A DNA stretch of 64,000 bases, taken from assembly GCF_036324505.1 (NCBI RefSeq), contig NC_086360.1:16224293-16288292 (forward strand), given 5' to 3'. Each line of letters starts with the position of its first letter. Within the stretch, counting starts at the first letter, position 1. Below, piece after piece: positions 1-16,600 of the stretch. The translations under genes and the position numbers were made by a program. The DNA is from Eleginops maclovinus (Eukaryota; Chordata; Actinopteri; Perciformes; Eleginopidae). Under the pieces are notes generated by a model. It ran no database searches, was not told where the DNA came from, and saw only the letters and a program-made list of their open reading frames with translations.

Positions 1-1384
1 AGCAATAATCAGAAGACTTTTTTTTTTTTAAATGCTATACATTTTTTTCAACACCTGCAACACAGCTGTTTTACTCACCATTCATTTTAGGTTCACTTTT
101 TTTCCCAATGATTTTTGAATTTCCGCTTAAGCTGTGACCTCAGTTTGAAAGTAATATGAGACATTTTAGGTGACCTTGGAGAAAAAAAGCAACTCTTGAT
201 CTTGAAGAGAGTTTAAAAACGTCAGCTGTATGTTTGTCAGTGTTTTAAACCCCAAATAAAGGTTGGATTCACCATCTTTCCAACAGGAACCAATATCCTA
301 CAGCATAATGAAGCTCTAGTTCTAGAGCTTTGATCGATTTACACGCCAGAGCACATCTTTGAAAATAACATATTTTTGGAGAAAAGAACATCAGAGCTAA
401 GTTTCTTTGACTTCTTTGCTGCAAAAAAGAGGCCCCCTGTGTAAACCGAGTGTCCCACTCCTGGCTGAATTGTGCCTCTGTGTGAAATGGGTTGTCTCAG
501 TTAAAAGAAACTTGCAACTGAGACTGAATTGGGAAATTGGGAAAAAGGGGCCCCGCAAAGTAGAAAATGAAGGAAAGCAGGATTAGAGGACAGACAGGCA
601 GGGGAACCAAGGATAAAAATGTATGAGAGCCTTCAGATAAACGGCTCAATGCGTTGGCCGTCAAATCCATGTTGTCTTCAGGCATTTCTGTAAGAGCTGA
701 AGTCAAGAGAAGGCCAAGGGTTAAAATAAATAACTGGATAGATACTCTGTGAGTAAGACTAATTAAATATAGGCAGCAACATAAAATTGGAAGTTAAGTG
801 ATGAAAAAAGTTAATGGTTATGTTAAAAGCACTGTGGCTGTATTGTTTTTTAAATGATTCACCATACATAAAAACATCATCAATATAATCCTTAACTTAG
901 AGGGTGTCAAATTACATAAGAAGCAGGGGACGCATTTGGTCCATTCATCACTGCAAGACATTACGAATAGTATAACATACAAGACACAAATGAGAAATTT
1001 GAAAGGGAGAAACCAATAAAAATCAATTATCAAAATCAATTCATTTTGTGCAGAGATATTTTCTGACTTCAGGCCTTTAGCTAAAGTCTTGCTAGAACCG
1101 TTGAGTCAGTCTTTGCCTATCGTCAGTGGATGTTAGTTGTCCTCTGGTCAAACCCAGCTATACCCCCTTTAAAGTAGGCCTACTTTTGTCTTTGATGAAC
1201 ATTCCCCATATGAGAAAGAAAGTCATTCTCCTCGATCTCCTTCATACTCGGTTCTTTTGTTCCTTTGAGAGGATGAAATTGGTGAGGCTGCGTCCGTTGT
1301 TGCCTGGACAACAGGCTGGGGATCATTGTGTGCGTGCAGAGCTGACTAAGTCAACAAGTTTTCCCAGGGCTGTCAGCAAAGAAA

Positions 1385-1690
1385 TTGTAGGAGAGCAGGA
1401 CAGAGAACTAGGGGTGGGGGGAGGAAACGGGTGGCAATGAAAGGATTGCAGCAATAAGATCAGTGTGCAAGGAAAAGAGAGAAAGGAGATAAAGATGTGG
1501 GGGCAAGAGGGGAGGGAAACCAGGGGGCACCCTGAAACAAAAGGTGCGGATGGAGGGGTGGTACAGGGAGGAGGTAAAGAATTTGGGAGAAGAAAATGAG
1601 GGAGGGAAGGATGAGGAGGGGGGGAAAGGGGATCAAACAGAATTGGATAAAAGCTTTAGTCGTGGGCGTGTTGAGATGAGGAAAGGAGAG
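1385..1690 (+). repeat. purine- and G-rich low-complexity tract
   Basis: About 300 bases are strongly biased to A and G on the + strand, with many G runs such as GGGGTGGGGGGAGG and GAGGAGGGGGGGAAAGGGG. It runs almost directly into the CA microsatellite at 1716. Such tracts can form triplex or G-quadruplex structures; that is inference from composition only. Reading frames across it are low complexity and not credible as protein. Confidence 0.6.
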
Positions 1691-1714
1691 GGCCAAAGCA
1701 GGGGCAGTAGGTAG

Positions 1715-1715
<1 letters not shown>

Positions 1716-1796
<81 letters not shown>

Positions 1797-1797
1797 G
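1716..1797 (+). repeat. (CA)n microsatellite
   Basis: A nearly pure CA dinucleotide array of roughly 80 bases inside the slc1a3 intron, broken only at its right end. The Cys/Val-rich frames on the opposite strand are by-products of the repeat. Confidence 0.97.
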
Positions 1798-3017
1798 AAC
1801 ACATACAATGCGAAAGTGCAACATATGAAAGGAACACATATATTTTCCATCCCACAAGCCTGCTTTGCCTCGTACAGCGCTGAATGAAGATAATGACCAT
1901 AATAGGAACTGACACTTTGAAAATAAAAAGTCAAGTCTGTTGAGGCAGCTTGTCCCTTTCTAAATCCAGTTTTCTGAATGGCTTCCTTTCTTTTTACCAT
2001 CATCATCCTGACCTGTTTAATGCTTTTAGAGCTGTGGATGACAGTTTAGCCTCCAGGCTCTGTGACGTCCACAAACTCTACTCTGGCTCTTGTTAAACTT
2101 TTCTTCCTCCAGTTGTGATTTATCAACACTTAACTGAAAACCAGCTTTATGGAAACTATTTCTCAAGCAACCCAAAATTGATTTCTGGCTTTCCAGTCAA
2201 ATACAATTTACCACATATTTATGGTTACACATAATTAGATAGCTTCCAGCCTTCCCTGCAGGAGTGATTACTCAACATACTGTAACAGGGAGCAAAATAC
2301 TCCCTTGAAACTTGATCATGTTGCAAGACTTTTGGCAGTCTGTGTGCTCTCGCAAATATTAAATTGAGCTCAGACTGTTAATCTGTAACTGACAGACGCT
2401 GTGTTCACAACAATCTAATGTCTCACTAGGAGACATACAACACTGTTACATGTTACATACTCCCTACTACAGGTTGAAGCTTTTTGCCGAACTATCAAAA
2501 GCACAAAATCAAAATGAGTTTCTCCCTGCAGCAATAATATTGAATCTGTATTTGAAGTTGAATAATGTATATTAGATCTCCTCCTGGGTGTTGCACAGTA
2601 GGTGTTGTTTTCCAGTAAAGGTCAGAGCCAGATTGTGTTCCCCGCTGCTCTTTGTTTTCACAGATATTATGACAGATAATATACGGATGGGTGTATTCCA
2701 CCTATAATCACAGCACCTTTTCCCAGACAAACTGCAATCTCTTAGTGACACAAGTTAGTGACACATCTGTGCAAACTGTAAGGTCACAAGGCAGCATGAC
2801 TAAAGGATGGAAGGGACTTTTTTTTCCATATGCCGAAGGTGTAGTATTTCTTATGACAGTAATTGAACTTTGATATGATTATATTCTTTTTGAAACACAC
2901 ACTTACTTGAAAGTCCTTCCATAAATCTCACAATGAGTACAGCTACCAATGGATAACGAGAAACTCTATACAACCTTTTTAACTGATATACATTAATGTA
3001 GATGATGTCCTTCTCAG

Positions 3018-6692
<3,675 letters not shown>

Positions 6693-8287
6693 GTTTTTGT
6701 TCGGGTCGCTTACATTAAATTGATCGACAGCTAGAATATATTTCAACCAAGATGAGTTGTGTGAGCTTCCCAGACAGATGGTTCACTGTTGCTTTGTTTT
6801 TTTTTTTTTTTAAAGTTTGTACTATGGTGTTTTCTAAGAGTACCATGTGTTTCTGCCATAGGATGGCAGCTATTTACTATTGCAGCAATAATGAATTACT
6901 CTTGAGCTTGTTGCTCTGTGGCCTGCATGCCATATCCAACTCCTCTCAGAACTGTGATGATTGATCTTCCCCACTAGAGGCCAGTACTGCTGGGAAGATT
7001 ACGGCCCATACTTTATTTTTTTCTGGCTTTAAAGTTGTCACTTTTGTTTTGTGTGAGTGGTGTTGTATGTAGGTGAAATGGTTGTAAAAATCTGTTTGGA
7101 GACTGATGTGTTTGATACCATGCACATACACTAGGGTGACCAGACCAACTTTTTTGGGGGAAAGGGCTGCTTATTTGCGAACTTCTGTATAGACATTAGT
7201 GGCTTTATTTTCAATGATTTGGCGAAGGAATTATGTAATTTAACCTAACACAGCAATACCTGTCCAACACAGGAATTGTTACAGCTTTCAGAATATTTTG
7301 ACAACTATCCAGCCCCTTCTTGTGACACATACTGCTCAAATTAATCATTTCAATCATGATGACTGACAAACCACAATCACTTAGCCGTGTTTTCACCTGT
7401 TACTTTGCTCAACTGAGAATTTAATCTGTTATCAAATCAAATTACAGTTCAAGATATCAACCAAAAAAAAAAAACACCAAAAAATATTTTCAAATTTGGG
7501 TATTTTCATGAAATCATACCTGCCTATGCCCAAGAAAGATATTGCTAACCGAATATTAACAGTAGTGCTTAAATAGGAACATAGTGTTTTTTTAAAATTA
7601 TTATTGAAACTATAATGTTGACCCTATAAAGTGGGAATTTACTCAAAATTATTTTGTTGAAACTTTCACATGTCAGTACGAAATATTGTTTTGTATTAAA
7701 TTAGTAAACATGGTGTTCAGTAGGCTGAATATGTATTTTTCTAATACTTTTTCTCAAATCAGACTCTTTAGATTACTAAATCTGATTTTATTTCAGTTTT
7801 GTTTCATTTGTTTAAATATGAAAGCATGTTGAAAAGTAACACATTTTAGTTATTTTCTTATCTTTCTGTAGCTAACTTTTAGGCTTAAAAATGCAACATT
7901 TATATAATCTTTGCTTTGTATAGAAGATTACTTTGAATATACTGTGCCTGTATAGAGAAATGTAGATACACATGTACATTAATTGTAGATTCAAATTGTA
8001 AAAGGTTACTTGAAGATTGTGTATGTAAAGATGTTGTTACAATGGTCTTATGAAACTTAAAAATCAAAACTAACAATACCTCTAGTTCCTTTTACAAAAG
8101 CAAAACTGCTGATTTAAAGGACCAAATGTTATGTTACCTGTACGAACTTGAGGAAATGAAATAGTTAATTTGTTTACAGTTGCTGTTGTCTCTTTTGATA
8201 GGAATGTTTCACACATGAACTCATATGTGCCTGCAAACAGACAGCACACACGCACGTACGCACACACGCACACACGCACGTACGCAC

Positions 8288-8379
<92 letters not shown>

Positions 8380-8445
8380 TTGAACAATATTCGTAGCTCT
8401 ATCTTGCATGGATTTTTATCAATAAAATGTTAATCAGTTTCTGTA
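6693..8445 (+). other. slc1a3 3' UTR with poly(A) signal
   Basis: Non-coding, AT-rich sequence follows the TAG at 6690-6692. The first good AATAAA hexamer is at 8421-8426, so cleavage is expected around 8440-8450. The UTR carries a long CA microsatellite near its end. I see no open frame of interest. The exact end cannot be fixed without transcript data. Confidence 0.55.
8244..8378 (+). repeat. (CA)n microsatellite with CACG/TACG variants
   Basis: About 135 bases. The left third contains two near-copies of a CGCACGTACGCACACACG unit; the rest is pure CA. It lies inside the predicted slc1a3 3' UTR, about 45 bases before the poly(A) signal. The poly-Thr/His and Val/Cys frames here are repeat artefacts. 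Confidence 0.95.
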
Positions 8446-10320
8446 TCCTTATCATTATTATAATAACTATCTGAAAGAAATGTTTATTCTAAAATTAGCC
8501 TTCGTTTGTGTCATTGATTAGATGTATTTAACTATTTAACGTTTAATTTCTATTCAATCGTTTATTGGACTCCTCCCGGATGACTTAGACAGACCTATGT
8601 TAACATTTATAATTTTGTCATATTTTATTATGTACTCATCTATTGCATGTGTGTCCAACCATGCAGAGGAAAAACCATCCTCTGTTGCTTTTTTGAGATT
8701 TCTTACTTTTTTATCCTGTTATAGTCTTTGGAGAGTTTTTATGAATCAAGGGTCTGGAGGGTGTTATATGCTGTACGGATTGTAAGTTTCCTAAGTCTAC
8801 ACATACAATTGATTTGTCTTTACCTAAGTTGTTTGGGCATTCCTGTTAAAAGGGATGAGGCAATAACTGCCTGTTAATTAGCAAAATTCATACGAGCTGT
8901 CCAGCATTATTGAACAGACACTGAACAGTTGTAGATGAGGCTGTATCTTGGTTAAGGTTATTCATGGTTGTTGGTACTGGAGGTGTTTTCATTTACCTCA
9001 ACCAACCCTGATTTTCCTGGCTAGAACTTTAAACCAGGATTATTTATCTACAGTTTCCTTAAAAAAACACATCACTATTTTTAAGAAGACTGTATTCGTC
9101 ATATTTCCCAAAGGTTGACGCTGACCCCTTGAGGTCAAACAGTGATTTGATCTCCTACAAAATGTCAGGATATCTCTTTCGCATTGAGCAGACTAAGCAC
9201 TTGTGTCATGTTTTACACATCAACACAATTTATCTTGCTGTTTGCACATTTTTTGATATTTTATCAATTTATATTCAAATCCCTTCATTTTATGTGTAAA
9301 TTCTCATCTATCCGTTGATTTAATTTAAATTGTATTCCCAAATATGTAAACATTGTAAATGATTCCTTATTGATGTCATATGAACCATTCTGCAAGATGA
9401 GCGTGTAATTGTGAACACATTTGGACATTAATTCAAGAATTGTCCACTTTATATACTAGCTGCCCTGCATTAAGTTCCATTACATTTATAAGACAGCAAG
9501 TTACTTGTTACTTAGCTTTAGACGATTGTAATGAAAGGCCTTGCATTAGTGTAGTGTACTATATTTTAAATAATTGCTAACATCAAAAATATTAGTAAGG
9601 TATACTTTAAAGCATTAAAGAAGAAACATTTTGATGTAGAAAGAAATTAAGTAGATTTTCTGGGGTAATTCCATGGCCACTTGTGCTCAATTTAATTAGC
9701 ACTTTTAAAGTAAATGTAGGCCACCAGATATGGTAAAGTTCTCTCTTTTTTTATTGCAAAGCAGGTGCAGTAACAAAAAAAGACATGCAGTTTACAGTGT
9801 GCCATGGGTTAAGTGATTAATATTTGAAATCATAAAAGAGAATAAAAAACAAAACCTAAGATTAAAGCATAAAAACACATTTCTTGTGTAGCACTTCACA
9901 GTTTAGAAACTTCTAAAGCAAGGCAGTGTAAGATCTGAGGGTTTAAAATGAGATTTAAAATGGTCGACAGTCACTAATACATGAAGGTGATAATATTTAG
10001 GCCTAAGGCTTTGAAGATCAGTGCAATCAATCCTGAAAGACACAGGTACCCAGTTCAAGGATGCCAGCAGAGGGGAAATGTAATCACTTTTTTTTTTTTC
10101 ATTTCTTATTGCATTTCAGCAATAAAAACGTTTCATTCTGACTTACTGAATGTATTCTGAATGTGAAATGTTAATAAAACAAATATATATAGTTAGAAAA
10201 ATATTATCACCGTGCTTGCCTTGAGCTGCGGTCATTAAATTAGCCATCTGTTGATAATGATAAAGAATGAGCATAAATTGAACAGCAAATACACAAGGTC
10301 GGTAACGTAGTCCTACAGCG
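8446..10320. other. slc1a3-nipbl intergenic region
   Basis: No coding exon is recognisable. The sequence is AT-rich, and a decayed dispersed repeat occupies its last 370 bases (separate entry). The slc1a3 transcript should end near the left edge and the nipbl promoter begins near the right edge. Confidence 0.6.
9770..10140 (+). repeat. Decayed teleost dispersed repeat
   Basis: The stretch AATCAATCCTGAAAGACACAG followed by a CCAGT word and a TGTAATCAC word resembles a repeat I know from many fish genomes (…AATCAATTCTGAAA…CAGGGAGCCAGTGCAG…TGATGTGGTCAC…). The A-rich stretch before it, with repeated AAAACA and TTTAAAATG words, also fits. The family name is not certain and the copy has many differences. 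Confidence 0.4.
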
Positions 10321-10771
10321 GTGTCTAGAGGTTCAAACACGAAACGCTGCATGGCATTTTGTTTGGCGCCGATGGAGGGAGTCACTCCTGAGATCTTCGG
10401 TCAGTCAGACGGCAGAACTTCCGGTCGGCATTTTGTTCTACGAGAGGAGAGCCTCTTGATGATCGCAACAATCGTCATATTTCTCGTTTATTGTCGAAAT
10501 TGGCTGCACTCATTGATTAAGGCGGCACAGACCGATTGAAACTCCGAAGAACGAATGTTTCCTCATGAATGTACGCGGAGACGTTCACCCTTGAGAGACG
10601 GAAAAAGAACGAATCAGCCCGACCCGGATTATTGTTGATAGCTAGCTAGCTAGCTAACCAGCTAGCTGGCAGCCAATCGAGTTCCTTCTGGAGGAGCCGA
10701 GAGAGAAGAAAGGGGGAGCTAGAGATACGGACGCTAAAACATTCCCCTCCCTTTGAACGCAACATCTGAAG
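10321..10771 (+). promoter_or_regulatory. nipbl: nipbl promoter and non-coding first exon region
   Basis: Base composition turns CpG-richer than its surroundings. An ETS-type word CTTCCGG lies at 10418-10424 and a CCAAT box at 10673-10677. The stretch ends in a good donor (CTGAAG|GTAAAT) at 10771/10772. Human NIPBL also has a non-coding first exon with the start codon in a later exon, so this is the natural first-exon candidate. No transcription start can be fixed from sequence alone. Confidence 0.5.
10637..10669 (+). repeat. TAGC tetranucleotide cluster
   Basis: Four to five consecutive TAGC units followed by AACCAGCTAGCTGG lie in the presumed nipbl first exon. More copies of GCTAGC/GTTAGC words are scattered to about 11.9 kb, and the same kind of cluster recurs at the start of ndc80 (35588-35620). 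Confidence 0.75.
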
Positions 10772-13569
10772 GTAAATAAAGTCACATATTTACAATTATG
10801 CAACAAACTTTTAAAAACGCATTTAATTAATAATAGCATTAGTTAATGAAGGTTTTGTTGGAAGACCACCTACGGCGTTGTTAATCGTTGACCGGGAGGT
10901 AACGGAAGCTAGCGAACTAGCCGAGCTAGCTAGGTGTGTTTTTGCTCCGCCAAGGCGCACGGCCTCAACTGGATGTCATTTGTCGAGCCCGAGGATTGGG
11001 CCGTTGCCGAGGAATTATGTTCCGTGCAGTTGCCTTTTTTTCATCTTCTCACACTAACACAACGCGATTTTCTTCAAAGCTCATGGGGAATTGACAACCA
11101 TTCATCAACCCCGACAAGCGCTTCCTTGTACAATTTGAAATGCAGAGCGTTTATTTGAACGGGGAACATCAATACAAGCTAACCAACAGCAGTTGGAGCT
11201 AGTTAGCATAACTAGCTAGCCATTAAAAAAGGACTGTTGTTGTTAGCATTTTTTTGGCAGCTAGCGTCAGTGATCTTTGCTGCTATGGTTAGAGTAAAAC
11301 TAGCTCCACAATTAGCAGGAAAGCTGAAAGCAGCCAACTTCTTTGCAGTGCAACGTTAATGGTTTTGTTCGCAAGTAGCGGGCTGCAGCTGGCAATTGAG
11401 CTAACTAATATAAACAGTGCAACGTATGTTATCGTCAACTATACTTTAGCTAATGGTTGTGTTTGTCATTATTTTGTGTTATTTAACTCCCAAAGTTGTG
11501 CTTGGGTTTCTTCAATCTTTGGCAGGGCTAATGTGGGTTTTAGTTGCTACACTGTTTTGAAATGTTTTGAGTGACCACAGACTGAGAAAAAAACTACGTT
11601 TCCCAGCTATAGTTCTTAAACTATCGGGGCCTGGTAGTCATGTTCATGTTGTTGGGATCGTGTACATGCTTGCTTTTGGCAACAACAAATACAGTTGGGC
11701 TGCTTTCTGCAGTTAGCTAGTTTGCAGAATGTGTACGGGGGCTGTCGGCTACTGGAGGATGCAGCCCCCCACTGCTGCCGCCACCATCACAGTGCATCTG
11801 TTCCTTTGTGCTGCCACTTGCCTGTCAGTCTCACAGCTGTCAGCCAAGCCCCTGCGTGCAGAGGAAGAGCCCACAGCCTGGGCATGCTAACGCTACAGCT
11901 AGCTAGTGTAATGTTTACAATATCCATCTGTTGAATATTTGTAACAGTAAAGTGATGCAGAAGCTGCTGCACGTATTTCCTATTTGACTTCAACAATTAA
12001 GATTGTCTTTACACATTGAGGTGGCATTAGACAAGTAAATGTGAAAACATTTTCATTTTCTAGGTCTACAGAGCTGCGTAGTTTGGCATTTTAGGTCTTA
12101 AGATTGTGTAGCAGTAATGCAATGATCATTACAAACATGAAATGCTTGTGCTTGTTATACTGTATTTGTCATTTTTGTTGTTGTTATGGGTTGTTTTCCT
12201 GGTTAAACTGCTACAGACAATGCATATTATCTTTCTAAAGAACAATAATGTAGTTGTATGTCACAAAGTCTTACACAGAGCCATGTTCTTCTACTTTCAA
12301 CAGATTGAAGGAGTAGGACGTTTTTATCAGAAATGTCAGTGAGTCCACCCAAGACTGCTAAACATTCTTCAAAAAGGTATTATAATATTGGTTTGAGCCA
12401 ATTCATTGACATGTCATGATCAACAGTCATAATGCTGTGTGCTCTTTAATGAAGCAGAATGCTGTAGCGGTTGTTTCTGAAAATTGAAGCTGGCTTTTCC
12501 CTCTGCCCTTTTTTTAACCTCTTGTGCACTCTTGCCTGAGAGGTCATGGACACCTTAAAGCAAAGGGGTCTACCACAAATGACAAGGGACATAGGGTCCT
12601 AATTTGTGCAGAAATGTCATTAAAAGCAGAGATGAAGAGTCTTGGTTTGTCATGTGTAAAAGGGAAACGACTCCTGATAGTAATTAAAAAAATTAGACAA
12701 GTGGCCTTGTTAATCAGTTTCACAATAGTAGCAACATTAAGAGTAAATATAAGAACGTTTTACACTCATGGCATAGGATCTGCTGTATAACCACCAACAA
12801 TCAAAATGTCAGGGCTCATTCAGTTCATTCATAACCCAGTATTATACATGACTAAGTCATGCGTTTCCCCCCACAAAGCCTCCATCTTTTGTTTAACCAC
12901 ATTAGCCATACAATGTTGTTATACATATTTTACATTGTATTTTCAGTATAGGCCTAGTGAAAACATTTGTTTCCATGTTTCTCGAAGCCACTTAGTTATT
13001 TGAAATGTAATCTAACATGATATTTAAATTATTAATAATAAACATCAATCAGTAAACTGTGGCCTGCTAAACACACTGTAAGAACACTGACAAGCAAGAA
13101 AAATATAATGTGTCTCAATACATTTGATCAAATCTGTCATTGTTGATTTGTTCGATGCTTTGTAGCTTTGTATCTGTTGGACATTTCTTGAGAAAAACAC
13201 TTAACCTGCTGTCATGGTAGTAGCATTACATTCCTGATCCTGTGATCTAAGCAGGACCATATTTACATAATCATACAAAATGTATCAATAAAATGGTGAG
13301 ACCCATTGCAGTCTACAGATGATGCAGCCGGCCACTTCTTTCCCTCCAAAAATATCATCTCAGCATTGGGGAAGAAATAGCAATATATACGGCAAACATT
13401 TGATTTGAACGTGATCCCAATGTATTTGTGTTTTAATTGATAACTTATTTTGGTTGCAGTTGTTAATTTTTACCCACACTATTTTTTCGTTTTTGTTATT
13501 CCTTCTCATGTCCCATCACTCATGCTGTTTTTTTGCCTTTCTCTCTCCCCAACTAACCTCCTCTCCTAG
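10772..13569 (+). other. nipbl 5' intron region
   Basis: This is non-coding sequence between the presumed first exon and the start-codon exon, interrupted only by a possible small 5' UTR exon at 12304-12376. It contains dispersed GCTAGC words up to about 11.9 kb. Open frames up to 88 codons occur but show no family resemblance and no conserved splice pattern. Confidence 0.55.
12304..12376 (+). other. nipbl: Possible alternative 5' UTR exon of nipbl with short upstream ORF
   Basis: A 73-base segment has a good acceptor (TTCTACTTTCAACAG) and a donor (AAAAAG|GTATTA). It holds an ATG at 12333 whose frame, if spliced to the start-codon exon at 13570, reads MSVSPPKTAKHSSKRSQEM and then stops before the nipbl start. 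Both the exon and the upstream ORF are predictions; only transcript evidence can confirm them. Confidence 0.35.
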
Positions 13570-13654
13570 GAGTCAGGAGATGTGAGGACGGGTGTCGTCC
13601 ATCGACCCCCTGATCTACCTGTGTATCAGCACACCCCCCACCCCCACCTTCAGC

Positions 13655-16600
13655 ATGAATGGGGATATGCCTCATGTTCCCATTACCACTCTCGCTGGGA
13701 TCGCTAGCCTCACAGACTGTGAGTGACACACAGCTGGTTTTCAAATACATTATCACACATTTTGTTGTATCTCTGCTGAGATGAAATGTTGAACAGATGT
13801 AAACTTGCAGTTATGATAACTTGGGTAGCATATGTCTCTTGCATTGCCTTCCTTCTGTCCTCTACCTTTTTATGACCATGTTTTCTATCTTCCTTATGCC
13901 TTTTTTTCTCACCCTCTGTCTGTTTTTTCTCATCTTTTTTTCTTTATCTCCCAACCCTTCCTGTCCATCATCTCTCTTCTTGCTTCAGTGTTGAACCAGC
14001 TGCCCCTCCCTTCCCCTCTCCCGGCCACCACCACTAAAAGCCTGCTATACAATGGGAGGATCGCGGAGGAAGTTACCTGCCTACTTGGCTGTCGGGATGA
14101 GAACCTTGCCTCCCAGCTAGCCCATGGCCTCAACCAGGTCTCCACAGAGCACATGTGAGTTTACAAGGGAACGTGTAAATATGAAAACATTGTGTCCATA
14201 ACAGAGGGACAGACTTAAGGAAATACAGTGATGTTTCTTTGGTTTTCCTTTCTTATTGAGGTACACAAGTAATACAATTTTATGGAGTGCAAATTGAAAG
14301 ACTTAAAACTGATGCTGGAATACATTTTCTCTACCCGCAAGTGAATTTGCTCGAAAAAGGATAGAATTTACCGTTTGAAAAAAATCGTACTACAAACGGT
14401 GCCGATATTTTAATGGTAAAAAATGGTGAAACCAAATCAGTGCCTATGTAGTAAGTGTGTGCAATAATGCTAAGTTGGTATTATGTCATGTGCCATTCCA
14501 TAAAGAGGTATTGATATGTTAATTAATGCACATATTTGGAAATCCATTTTACCTTTAAGCAATTCTGCTCATTGATTTGCGTCATTGTCCATAAAGTCCT
14601 AACCAAACCAATAATATTAAAACACCTTCTTTCCCTTACAATACTTCAGATGGCTTAATCTCCCAACCCAGAATTGGAGGTTGCATATCTGTCACATGAT
14701 ATCCATAACATACCCTCTCAACTGTATTATGTGACTGAACCTTTTCATGTGTGTCTTCAGAGAACTGAAGGACAACCTGGGCAGCGACGAGCCAGAGGGA
14801 GATGCACCACTGCTGCTACAGACCATGCTGGCCAGGAACCCTGGCATCTTCAGGGAGAAAAGTATGACGAGAAATAGCTGTTGCACGCCATGAAATGAAA
14901 GCATACAATCTTAAAGACCAGGCTCATGTTGATATTTCTAAACCAACGTAATGTATTTTCATCTCTCAACAGATGTTATGCAGCAGCCAATGGTACCACC
15001 ATACAAGATCACCCAAAATTCCTTGCATAGCCCTGCCCAGTCCGCAAACTTCCAGCCAGCAGCCATGTCTCCCAATCAACCAAGGTAAGTCAGACTCTTT
15101 GACAGACCCTAGTGATTCAATCTTTTCAAACAATGTAATTGTTAGCATATTTTATTATTTAGTTTCACGGCTTGCCACTTCATTCTACTTTGTTGCTCAC
15201 TTGCCTTCTCCTTGTTCACTTTGTCCAGCCGGTTTGTGGCGCCCCAGACTGGTTCCAGTAGTCGGTACATGGGCCAGAACAGTCCAGTACCCAGCCCCTA
15301 CACTCCCCAGAGCCCGGCCCCTGGGTACATACAGCAGTTTCCCCACCAACAACCACCAAGCTATAACCAACACCAACAGATACAACAAGGTAAGAGGATT
15401 CATGTTGCCTAAAGAGTTAACATTTACCTCCAAAGATCCCCCTTTAGTAAGGTTTAGTGTGTAGACCCCCATCTGGAAAGATCTCTGCTTTGGTATGTTT
15501 TCAAGTGTTTATGTTTTGAACTGGAGAATTAATGTTTTGCTTACAGACTTGAAAAATCTCTAGATTTTAAGGTATACATTATTTGTAATCAAAAGCACAT
15601 TTAAGTCTGTTGTTATTCTAAATGCACTTGCTTGTGTATTGTTTGTAGCATGTGATTAGCAGCTTTGGTTTTGTGTACACAATTGTGTTTCTTTCTGTTA
15701 GGCCACTGTTGAATACACTTCCTTCAGTTGCTTCACAGATGTTGCCTGTTGTTTTTTTGTTTTTTTTTCAACTGCATTTTGCCTCATTTGATTCCGATGG
15801 GTGGCCGTGGATTTCCTGAATGTTGTATGTAAATAGGATTTTAACTCTAACTCTTAATTCTAATACAGTGTAACAAAGCAGTGTATTGAAGTATTGGTAT
15901 ATATGATATGAGGTCAGTATGGCTATTTCATTAGCCTATGTGCTGCAGGATTTCAGGTCATTTTTGGCAAAAACGAATTGCAGTGCAGCAAATCAGAATC
16001 ACAATCCCTTTATTCGTCCCACAGAGGGGAACCTAAATTTGCTACAGCAGCAACAGAGCCAAAGACAGCTTTACAAAAGAAAATATGCATTTAAAAATCA
16101 AGATAAAGAAACACACACAGTTTAAAAATACAATAATAAAAACAAAAGAGCTAAATAAAGTATGTTAAATAAAGTAAATATAAGGAAATTACTCAGTGAG
16201 TAGAAGCTGCTGTAACAGGCTGCCACTCCGTGCGGCACCGAGCACTATAATGTTGATATGCTGCAGTTATTTTTATATTCTGAAGAATTAAGTTCATTTA
16301 TAGTTAAATATTGTTTTGGCCTCTTTGGAAATTCTTGCCCTCCAAACACTACTTGCTCTTCCAATCAAATGAAATTGGTTGAAATGTTAAAGTGCCTTCT
16401 CTGGTTCATTGATTACATATTCCTAGTTCACTAGTAAAATATCAGACCAATGACAGGTGGAACAGGTTTGTTTTTAACCATGTAGTGTTTTACCAATGTC
16501 TGATTTACAAAAAAAGTCAGCAGCTAGGAGCCAAAATAAGCTTACAGTTAACAAACAAAATAAGTTTACTATGTATAAAACCAGTATTCAGTGTAATAAA

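Larger units (their letters stand above)
1..3017 (+). other. slc1a3 intron (3' part), no exon seen
   Basis: This stretch precedes the first recognisable slc1a3 exon and ends in a TTCTCAG acceptor. I looked for the preceding EAAT1 exon (the part ending in SSLVT before GMAALD) and did not find it, so the 5' exons should lie left of the window. The open frames here are short and resemble no family I know. The stretch holds a purine-rich region and a CA microsatellite, listed separately; otherwise I see only AT-rich unique-looking sequence. Confidence 0.75.

Noticed and set aside
1126..1440. 104-codon open frame on the plus strand in the slc1a3 intron
   Set aside because: It starts with GTG, has no family resemblance and no splice context, and runs into the purine-rich tract.
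1633..2006. Cys/Val-rich open frames on the minus strand over the CA array
   Set aside because: They are translations of a CA/GT dinucleotide repeat and have no complexity outside it. The same applies to the frames at 8082-8433, 49395-49669 and 61290-62153.
13832..14158. 108-codon open frame beginning before the nipbl exon at 13989
   Set aside because: Only the part from 13989 is coding; the upstream part is the pyrimidine-rich intron end.
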